Below are positions 1 through 4,749 of a DNA stretch of 6,036 nucleotides, in pieces. Under the pieces are notes generated by a model that was not told the origin of the DNA, did not search any database, and saw only the letters and a program-made list of their open reading frames with translations. The stretch spans positions 1-6,036 of the forward strand of contig JBFLYA010000224.1 in the NCBI GenBank assembly GCA_040757115.1, written 5' to 3'. This DNA is from a bacterium. GTDB taxonomy: Bacteria > UBA9089 > CG2-30-40-21 > SBAY01. Positions within the stretch are counted from its first letter, which is position 1; each line of letters opens with the position of its first letter. A program made the position numbers and the translations under genes.

Positions 1-116
1 GTCATAAAAGTCAAGTTTCTTTTTGTTCACAATCAAAGATTTCATAAACTCTCCCATGAGGAGAGAAATATTATTAAATATTAATTATAAATTAATTAAT
101 AACTATATTAAACATA
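1..116. other. AT-rich non-coding leader upstream of the first cassette-like unit
   Basis: No coding sequence is supported here. A short hairpin (CTCTCC at 49-54 with GGAGAG at 60-65, 5-nt loop) is followed by about 50 bp that is almost pure A/T (66-120). TATATT at 104-109 could serve as a -10 element, but no convincing -35 lies 17 bp upstream. Because the unit that follows is bounded like a gene cassette, this tract could be the promoter or attI-proximal side of an array, but no integrase gene or recognisable attI is present. The promoter reading is inference only. Confidence 0.3.
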
Positions 117-136
117 TTATACGAGGGAGGTAGACC

Positions 137-331
137 ATGAGCAAGAATTTCGATGCGTATATAACACTCGATAAAACAGGTTTGGAGAACAAGTATGTGA
201 TCATTGTAAATGGCGAAGTGGTGGCAAAGGGCGAGAATATTGAGGAAATGCTTGAGAGAGTGCGGCAAGAATATCCTCATGAAAAACCCTTTGTGGCAAA
301 GGTGCCTGAGGAAAGGATGTTGGTACTATGA
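137..331 (+). CDS. DUF5678 domain-containing small protein
   Basis: A 64-residue protein resembling the DUF5678 family: an aromatic/lysine segment, then YVIIVNGEVVAKGENIEEML, then a short helix and a final strand (FVAKVP). This is the usual compact beta-beta-alpha-beta pattern, and the protein is about full length for the family. No signal peptide or membrane segment is visible. The ATG at 137 is supported by a strong GGGAGGT (125-131) six bases upstream. The stop overlaps the next start in an ATGA (328-331), so translation is probably coupled to the retropepsin gene. DUF5678 genes are often found directly before retropepsin-like protease genes, which suggests a joint role. No biochemical function is known to me. 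An antitoxin-like or adaptor role would be speculation. Confidence 0.8.
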   Translation: MSKNFDAYITLDKTGLENKYVIIVNGEVVAKGENIEEMLERVRQEYPHEKPFVAKVPEERMLVL

Positions 332-726
332 TACGTCAAAGGTTTAGAGAAGAAAAAAGTAGTTTAGGAATTGTTCTTCGCCCTGTAGCAGAGGTGATTT
401 TGGAAAGGGATAGCTTTGCCGTGGAGACACCAATGTATGTAGATTCAGGTGCTGATGTTTCAATGATACCATTTCGTTTTGGCAGAGCACTTGGGTTTAA
501 GCAAGAAAAGGAAGATACCATTCAAGAAATTAAAGGTGTTTCAGGGGCAGGAGTTCCCTATATTCTCAAGGAGGTTACTTTGGTGTTGAATAGCAGAAGG
601 TTGAAAATAAGGATAGCATGGGTATTATTAGAAGAAGTGCCGATGCTTATGGGAAGAATGGACATATTTGATAAATTTCGGGTGGTCTTTGATGAAAGAA
701 ATGCGTGGATTGATTTTGAGGAATGA
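328..726 (+). CDS. Retropepsin-like aspartic protease
   Basis: A 132-residue soluble protein with retroviral-type aspartyl protease features. The catalytic triplet D39-S40-G41 sits in YVDSGADVSMIP, a glycine-containing flap-like segment (GVSGAG) follows at mid-protein, and the C-terminal LMGRMD (107-112) leads to a final strand, matching the usual psi-loop region. As in retropepsins, a single catalytic Asp per chain implies an active homodimer. It is about the length of stand-alone prokaryotic members. No signal peptide is visible, so cytoplasmic action is likely. The start overlaps the DUF5678 stop by 4 bp, with a purine-rich GAGGAAAGGA upstream (308-317). It ends with TGA, and the first structured repeat begins about 13 bp later. 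The substrate is unknown. Confidence 0.82.
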   Translation: MIRQRFREEKSSLGIVLRPVAEVILERDSFAVETPMYVDSGADVSMIPFRFGRALGFKQEKEDTIQEIKGVSGAGVPYILKEVTLVLNSRRLKIRIAWVLLEEVPMLMGRMDIFDKFRVVFDERNAWIDFEE

Positions 727-738
727 CGGCGGAACAGC

Positions 739-1047
739 GTATAACAGAGCGTATCTGGTTTCGTGCCTTCGGCACTCCGCCCAAATTCCTCGCTTCGCTC
801 GGAACTTCAGATACGCTCAGCCGATAACCAAAATGTCGCTTCGCTCCATTTTGGTTATTGGGGTGCGGATGAGCGAAACGCTTCAGCAGATGTAATTCGA
901 GGGAAATTTTTGAAAAAAGGAAGTTGCTCTGCGTCACTTCGGCTATCAGCGGCGGCGGGGAACCCATGAAGTGGGTCGCGCTTTGGGGTCGGGGCTGAAG
1001 TCAAAATGTCCCTTCGGGGCACTTCGCTCATCCGCATCCCGATAGGC
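739..1047 (+). repeat. Composite attC-like structured repeat, copy 1 (about 300 bp)
   Basis: A non-coding element closely similar to copy 2 at 1828-2117. Left box GTATAAC (739-745) and right box GATAGGC (1041-1047) occupy attC R'' and R' positions. Between them lie three stems. A: GAGCGTATCTG (747-757) with CAGATACGCTC (808-818), perfect, enclosing GTGCC-ttc-GGCAC. B: GATAACCAAAATG (823-835) with CATTTTGGTTATT (847-859). C: 860-877 with 1023-1040, 17 of 18 bp, continued inward by GCTTCAGC (880-887) with GCTGAAG (994-1000). It carries about 20-30 bp in stem C (around 950-990) that copy 2 lacks, including ACCC/GGGT. The R' box differs by one base from canonical GTTAGGC. The outer boxes do not complement each other; each complements the far end of the adjoining gene unit. 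Confidence 0.65.
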
Positions 1048-1110
1048 GACATGCACTTAGAGGATATATCATAACAGTTAAATCCGATGAGAGATATGGG
1101 TGAAACTACA

Positions 1111-1428
1111 ATGAAGCAGATTAATAACATCATCAGGGAGTTTAAAGTGAAAATTGAAAAACTCTATGGCAAAAGATTAAAGAATCTCCTCCTCTATGGT
1201 TCATGGGCGAGGGCAGAGGCTACAGATGATTCCGATATTGACCTAGCTGTGGTTTTCGATGGTGAGATTACACCAGGAAACGAAATAGATAGGATGATAG
1301 ATATCATCATGGAGATAAATCTAAAATATGGTGTTCTAATATCAGTCTATCCTGTATCTGAAAGGGATTATTTTGCTTTGAAAAGTCCATTACTTATGAA
1401 CATTCGAAGGGAAGGAGTGCCTGCATGA
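1111..1428 (+). CDS. MNT-type nucleotidyltransferase (MntA-like antitoxin)
   Basis: A 105-residue minimal nucleotidyltransferase. The signature GSWARAEATDDSDIDL (about residues 30-45) contains the Gly-Ser motif and the metal-binding Asp pair D42 and D44, with the flanking helix and strand of the pol-beta fold. In MNT/HEPN modules of the MntA-HepT type, this enzyme adds AMP groups to the HEPN toxin and so neutralises it. Its stop overlaps the HEPN start (ATGA, 1425-1428), the standard operon arrangement. The ATG at 1111 is chosen because GGGTGA lies about 7-8 bases upstream. The alternative in-frame ATG at 1087 adds eight residues and has no ribosome-binding site. Length and catalytic residues look intact. 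Cytoplasmic. Confidence 0.85.
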   Translation: MKQINNIIREFKVKIEKLYGKRLKNLLLYGSWARAEATDDSDIDLAVVFDGEITPGNEIDRMIDIIMEINLKYGVLISVYPVSERDYFALKSPLLMNIRREGVPA

Positions 1429-1811
1429 AAGAAGTAGCATCCCTCATAGAGAGACCAAAGAAATATCTTAAGAGTTCTAAGATGCTTATTGACGAGGGGG
1501 ATTATGAATCATCGGTATCCAGAGCATACTATGCGATGTTTTTCTCGGCTGAGGCTATACTTCTCACGAAGAATTTATCATTTTCATCTCACGGGGGCGT
1601 GATATCTGCTTTCGGAGAATACTTCGTCAAAACTAATATTTTTCCGAGAGAGATGGGCAGAGCAATTAACAGAGCATTTGAGAAAAGGCAGTTAGGGGAT
1701 TACGAGTAGACCTTTGTAATATCCAAGGAAGAAGCAGAGGAAATCCTTGAGAATAGCACACATTTCATAGAAAAGATAATCCAATATTTAAAAGAGGGTA
1801 AGTTCCTATGA
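1425..1811 (+). pseudogene. HEPN domain protein (HepT-like toxin) with an in-frame TAG
   Basis: The HEPN partner of the upstream MNT gene. The segment before the TAG (94 residues) has the family core: SRAYYAMFFSAEAILL (about 32-47), a Ser-His-Gly-Gly segment near 54-58, and RQLGDYE (88-94). An amber TAG then occurs at 1707-1709. The same frame continues for 33 codons to TGA at 1809-1811, encoding TFVISKEEAEEILENSTHFI and a final helix. That is exactly the fourth-helix ending expected for HEPN proteins (R..GDY...is.eeA...i...Fi..i..yl). The gene was therefore 128 residues long and is interrupted at codon 95. Either it is freshly broken, giving a toxin without its last helix, or the TAG is read through. 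Everything else in the frame is undamaged. A classical Rx4-6H active motif was not assigned with confidence. Confidence 0.75.
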
Positions 1812-1827
1812 AGCACATGTGCACGTC

Positions 1828-2117
1828 GCCTAACAGAGCGTATCTGGCTTCGTGCCTTTGGCACTCCGCCCAAATCCTGCTTCGCAAGACTTCAGAGACG
1901 CTCGGAGCGATAGCCAAAATGACGCAGAGCTCGAACCCCTTTGGGGTTCGCATTTTGGTTATCGGGATGCGGATGAGCGAAAGGCTTCAGCAGATATAGC
2001 TCAAGGGGAATTTTTGAAAAAGGGAAGTTGCTCTGCGTCACTTCGGCTATCAGCGGATGAACGGCTGAAGCCAAAATGCCCCTTTGGGGCACTTCGCTCA
2101 TACGCATCCCGTTATAT
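1828..2117 (+). repeat. Composite attC-like structured repeat, copy 2 (about 290 bp)
   Basis: The second copy, in direct orientation to the one at 739-1047. Outer boxes are GCCTAAC (1828-1834, canonical R'') and GTTATAT (2111-2117, R'-like, GTT present). The same three stems are kept. A: GAGCGTATCTG (1836-1846) with CAGAGACGCTC (1893-1903), one mismatch. B: GATAGCCAAAATG (1909-1921) with CATTTTGGTTATC (1951-1963), lengthened by a nested CGAACCCC/GGGGTTCG (1932-1950) that copy 1 lacks. C: 1964-1981 with 2093-2110, 17 of 18 bp. In stem B, the base differences from copy 1 leave Watson-Crick or G.T pairs, while the loop sequences differ freely. That suggests selection on the fold. Short open frames inside are not credible genes. 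Confidence 0.65.
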
Positions 2118-3016
2118 GAAATTGTTAGCCATCAAAAACAGGAGAAAATACGATGGAAGAAATAGAATTTGCATTTGCAGATTCTGTTGAAGTAGAAGCA
2201 ATCGGAAGGTTGTTAAAGCGATGTGGCTTGCCTTACGAGGATATTGCCAATCACCTTCATCACTTCATGGTGGCAAAGACGGGTAATGATTTGATTGGAG
2301 TAATTGGACTTGAAGTGTACGAGAAGGTTGGGTTGCTGCGTTCCCTTGCCATAACAGACGATTATCGGGGCAGGGGTATTGCAAAAGCAGTCTACACAAG
2401 GATATTGGCGTATGCCCATTTACAAGGGATTGAAAGCCTCTACCTGCTGACGACCACAGCGGAAGGCTTTTTCTCAAAGATGGGCTTTACCAAAGTGGAA
2501 AGGAACAACATTCCTGAATCTATTCAAGCCACAAAGGAATTTCAGAACTTTTGTCCTTCCACTGCTGTCTGCATGACCAAGGGAATTGAAAAAGACGCCC
2601 GATATTATCCAAAAGAGGTTCTACGTCTTCAACCCGATGTTCTAGGAGCAAGAATGTGGGGCATTGCGCTGGAAAAGACAATGTTCACATACTTTGAGGT
2701 GGAGTCAAACTGTCGGTTTGAGATACACGCTCATGAAAGTGAGCAAATCACGATGGTTCTTGAGGGGGAACTGTTTTTTGAGGTAGAGGGAAGGATTGTC
2801 GGCGTTAAGAAAGGGGAGGTCATAGCAATTCCTTCAGCCCTTCCCCATGCGGTATTTACGCGGGAGCAATTCGTAAAAGCGGTTGATGCCTGGTCCCCTG
2901 TAATGGAAAAGTACAAAAAATAACGATGACTGGCAACTTCACATAACACGGTGTTTGTGGAAATCTACGCTTTCCCAAATCCCACCAAAGGCGAGACTTC
3001 ACAAACACCGAGAACG
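2112..3016 (+). mobile_element. Cassette-like unit 3: GNAT-cupin gene + compact attC-like site
   Basis: This is the best-formed cassette in the window. It begins after the G of GTTATAT (2111). The first 18 bases counted from that G are complementary at 14 positions to CTGGCAACTTCACATAAC (2930-2947), the left end of the closing attC-like site, and all four differences are transitions. It holds a single promoterless-looking gene with its own ribosome-binding site 42 bp from the boundary and a 3' site of normal attC size. The total length, 905 bp, is ordinary for a one-gene cassette. Confidence 0.65.
2153..2923 (+). CDS. ArsN2-like GNAT acetyltransferase fused to a cupin domain
   Basis: A 256-residue two-domain protein. 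Residues about 1-145 form a GNAT N-acetyltransferase with the acetyl-CoA loop YRGRGIAKA, preceded by LLRSLAI. LYLLTTTAEGFFSKMGF and CPSTAVCM resemble the arsenic-resistance acetyltransferase subgroup ArsN2. Residues about 150-256 form a single cupin: RFEIHAHESEQITMVLEGEL carries the metal-binding His-x-His and Glu, and GEVIAIPSALPHAVF carries the second motif with its His. The usual ArsN2 protein ends near the junction, so this is a fusion. The likely role is acetyl-CoA-dependent modification of a small toxic compound, with the cupin binding a ligand or metal. The substrate is not deducible. AGGAG (2140-2144) is well placed for the ATG at 2153. No signal peptide. Stop is TAA. Confidence 0.8.
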   Translation: MEEIEFAFADSVEVEAIGRLLKRCGLPYEDIANHLHHFMVAKTGNDLIGVIGLEVYEKVGLLRSLAITDDYRGRGIAKAVYTRILAYAHLQGIESLYLLTTTAEGFFSKMGFTKVERNNIPESIQATKEFQNFCPSTAVCMTKGIEKDARYYPKEVLRLQPDVLGARMWGIALEKTMFTYFEVESNCRFEIHAHESEQITMVLEGELFFEVEGRIVGVKKGEVIAIPSALPHAVFTREQFVKAVDAWSPVMEKYKK

Positions 3017-3022
3017 TTATCT
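2941..3022 (+). repeat. attC-like recombination site (compact, 82 bp)
   Basis: The architecture is that of an integron attC. R''-like ACATAAC (2941-2947) is followed by a 1-nt spacer and L''-like CGGTGTTTGTG (2949-2959). On the other side, CACAAACACCG (3000-3010, perfect 11-bp partner) is followed by the spacer AGAAC and R'-like GTTATCT (3016-3022). The stem continues imperfectly (AAATCTACGC-TTT against AAAGGCGAGACTT), leaving a small apical loop with unpaired bases, as attC sites have. GTTATCT departs from GTTRRRY at one position. A plain terminator is less likely, since no T-run follows and conserved boxes flank the stem. Confidence 0.65.
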
Positions 3023-3099
3023 GCAATGCCGTGGTCCTAAAGATTTAGAAAGATAATACCAATTTCTCAAATAAAGAATTGATAAAGTAACCCTTTGAG

Positions 3100-3105
3100 A
3101 GGAGG
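3100..3105 (+). promoter_or_regulatory. Shine-Dalgarno site that fixes the SIR2 start at GTG 3115
   Basis: AGGAGG lies nine bases before GTG 3115. This is the only good ribosome-binding site near the N-terminus of the SIR2 frame. It argues that translation began upstream of the in-frame TAG (3178) and not at the TTG at 3226, which has no ribosome-binding site and would begin inside the Rossmann strand. Confidence 0.6.
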
Positions 3106-3114
3106 ATAAAAAAA

Positions 3115-4263
3115 GTGTTGCTTACTCACAGAGGAAAGATAATAGCAGAAGAGGAAAAAATTGCAGAAACATTAAGCTAGATTTGTGAGCATATTAAGAG
3201 TGAACATAGAAAGGGTAAAATCCCTTTGTTTATAATTGGCTCAGGGATATCAAGCTCTTTAAAAGATTCTTCTGGCAAACATCTTGGCAAAGGTATTCCT
3301 GATATAATACGAATGATAGAAAAACTTAAAGAGATATCATCTAATTATTCTTTACCAGAAGACCTTAATCAACTTTTTAAAACATGGGAAAGTTCAGAGG
3401 AAAGGAAGAGAGATAGGAGTATCGTTTCAAGAATTCTTATGTATTTTAAAGAGCCATCCTTGGAGGAATTGCGAAAGATTTGGAGCGAATTTATAGAGTG
3501 GTTACTCTATAAGTGTGTTGATGAAGAAAAAAATATAGGTATGATAGAAGCTAAACCTTCTATTGCCCATGAAAAGATTGCTGAGATGTATAAAAAGGCT
3601 GAGGATGGTGGAACTAATGCTATTTGCCTGACAATAAACTTTGATAGCCTTCTATACAAAGCTCTGAGTGCAAAATTTGATGAATTTGATGAAAAAGGAA
3701 AGATTAAGAAGAAAAATGCCTACACATACTTTGAGCCTGAAGGATGCGAAGAGTTTTTCAAAAGAATGGAACACCATAGTGCTGTGGCCGAAATCCAAGC
3801 AAGAGAGAATGTCTTTTGGGCGAAATGTAAATCCTCTCTTTGCAACTTGAGAAACAAATCAATTCCTCTTTTAATTTCTGTAAAATACGGCCTTGGGGGT
3901 GCCCCTACCAAATGTGAATGTGGAGGATCGAGGGATATATTAATCGCTTTCCCTGGGACATACGAAAAAGATAGAATAATGCAAGAGATGCTTGCTAAGA
4001 TTTGGAGATACCTTGCCTATAGAATAAGTTGTGTGATTACAATTGGGTTAAGTGGAGCATGGGATCCAGTTCTCATAGCATTTCTCTCGGATCTCCTTGG
4101 AGAAAGAGGAATTCCCTTGATTGATGTCAACAAAAAACCAGAAGATTCATGCTTAGTAAAAGAGATTGTTGAAACTGGGGTTTTTGATGCAGTAAGCATC
4201 ACACAACCTGCTGACAATTTTATGGAGGACTTTGTAAAGAAATATGGGAGTTATGATCTGTGA
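3115..4263 (+). pseudogene. SIR2-family (sirtuin-like) defence protein, interrupted by TAG and by a MITE
   Basis: The frame from GTG 3115 encodes an N-terminal helix, a TAG at 3178-3180 (codon 22), then IPLFIIGSGIS (NAD-binding Gly-Ser-Gly at 42-44), TINFDSLLYKAL (catalytic-type Asn175, Asp177), and a zinc-ribbon-like set Cys238, Cys243, Cys267, Cys269 followed by a FPG-type strand. C-terminal strands CVITIGLSGAWDP and IPLIDVNKKPE complete the fold. The position expected for the sirtuin catalytic His (in ELHG) reads Glu-Ile-Gln-Ala, with Gln228. SIR2 proteins paired with HerA are NAD+-depleting anti-phage effectors. The TGA at 4261 belongs to the inserted repeat, so the true C-terminus is lost: the frame ends three residues into the insertion boundary. 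The gene is damaged at least twice and probably does not work unless the TAG is read through. Confidence 0.75.
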
Positions 4264-4481
4264 TTCAGACAGTAGACTATAGACATCAGACTTCAGACTA
4301 AAACGGGCAGAAATTGCACAAGAATGAAGGCTTGGGAGAGCTACCTATACTTCTGTAGGTAAGGCTTAGGGAAAAATTCAGGGGGTGAGGTTTTGAGGAA
4401 GGCTTCTCGAATGCCACTAATTTCCTGCATAAATAGAGTCTATAGTCTTGTGTCTGATGTCCAGTGTCTGAATCACAGATC
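4255..4481. mobile_element. MITE-like insertion between the SIR2 and HerA coding parts
   Basis: Perfect 17-bp terminal inverted repeats, GATCTGTGATTCAGACA (4255-4271) and its complement (4465-4481). The complementarity runs on imperfectly inward (ACATCAGAC, CTATAGAC) and a small hairpin TACCTA/TAGGTA lies near the centre. GATC at both edges could be a 4-bp target duplication, which would make the element 219 bp (4259-4477), or simply part of the repeat. There is no open reading frame, so movement would need a transposase supplied elsewhere. It supplies the TGA that ends the SIR2 frame. Excising it with one GATC joins SIR2 in frame to the sequence that leads into HerA. Confidence 0.7.
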
Positions 4482-4749
4482 TTGATAATCCAGAGGTTAT
4501 GAATTATATCTCGAAGGATGACAAGGAGATAACTTCATTTAATTTATATATGTTTACAGATACACCAATTTCTCTTGTCAATAAAGATGGTGTCAAGAAA
4601 GCAAATTTCCCTTTGCCTCCAGGAGAAATGTATATTTTACTACAGAAGATAATGTTAAAAGAGCATTAGAGCTTGGAGAAGGTGATATAAGAATCGGAAC
4701 TCTTGATAAATCTTCTAATCCAGAGGTTAGAATTACACCTGATAGGCTT
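4481..4749 (+). repeat. Imperfect local direct repeat in the HerA N-terminal region
   Basis: CTTGATAATCCAGAGGTTAT followed by GAATTA (4481-4506) recurs at about 4701-4734 as CTTGATAA, a 9-nt insert, then TCCAGAGGTTA and GAATTA. Weaker similarity continues for another 10-15 bp. The shared 13-mer AATCCAGAGGTTA encodes NPEV in both places (LDNPEV and LDKSSNPEV). The copies lie about 220 bp apart, which suggests a small duplication near the SIR2/HerA junction. Confidence 0.5.

Larger units (their letters stand above)
117..1041 (+). mobile_element. Cassette-like unit 1: DUF5678 + retropepsin + 300-bp repeat
   Basis: The unit starts with TTATACG (117-123), which is the exact reverse complement of CGTATAA (738-744) at the left edge of the repeat that follows the genes. 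This is the relation expected between the first bases of an integron cassette and the R'' box of its own attC site. It holds one two-gene operon in the same orientation as the site. Its 5' boundary is weaker than those of units 2 and 3, because the base before TTATAC is A (116) rather than the expected G and the complementarity is only 7 bp. The 3' boundary is the presumed crossover after G1041. Confidence 0.45.
1042..2111 (+). mobile_element. Cassette-like unit 2: MNT/HEPN toxin-antitoxin + 290-bp repeat
   Basis: This unit is bounded by matching ends. Its first bases, with the preceding G (GATAGGCGACATGCAC, 1041-1056), are complementary at 14 of 16 positions to GTGCACGTCGCCTAAC (1819-1834) at the left edge of the closing repeat. 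GCCTAAC is an exact match to the attC R'' consensus RYYYAAC, and its complement GTTAGGC to GTTRRRY. In a circular form the two ends would close into one long stem around the repeat. It contains one two-gene operon in the same orientation, which is normal for a cassette. The complementarity is longer than the 7-8 bp of a classical R box. Confidence 0.6.

Noticed and set aside
92-280. Minus-strand open frame opposite the DUF5678 gene
   Set aside because: Antisense shadow of a well-supported + strand gene, without a ribosome-binding site or recognisable motifs.
1087-1110. Upstream ATG as the start of the MNT protein
   Set aside because: No ribosome-binding site precedes it, and the extra eight residues are not part of the conserved fold.
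647-1133. Several open frames of 68-106 codons on both strands over the first structured repeat
   Set aside because: They overlap strong inverted repeats, look low-complexity and Arg/Ser/Ala-rich, lack ribosome-binding sites, and have counterparts in copy 2 only because the DNA is repeated.
1765-2190. Open frames of 62-112 codons on both strands over the second structured repeat
   Set aside because: Same reasons as for copy 1. One also runs out of frame into the start of the GNAT gene.
3226-3228. TTG as the native start of the SIR2 protein
   Set aside because: It would begin inside the Rossmann strand, and the only good Shine-Dalgarno site points to GTG 3115.
4255-4481. Array of short TCAGAC/AGACTA-type repeats as a CRISPR
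   Set aside because: The repeats are about 6-9 bp, irregular and part of the inverted arms. There are no spacer-length units and no cas genes.
4527-4533. AGATAAC as the R'' box of a fourth cassette starting at 3017
   Set aside because: It complements the GTTATCT start, but no L''/L' stem follows and it lies inside the HerA coding sequence.
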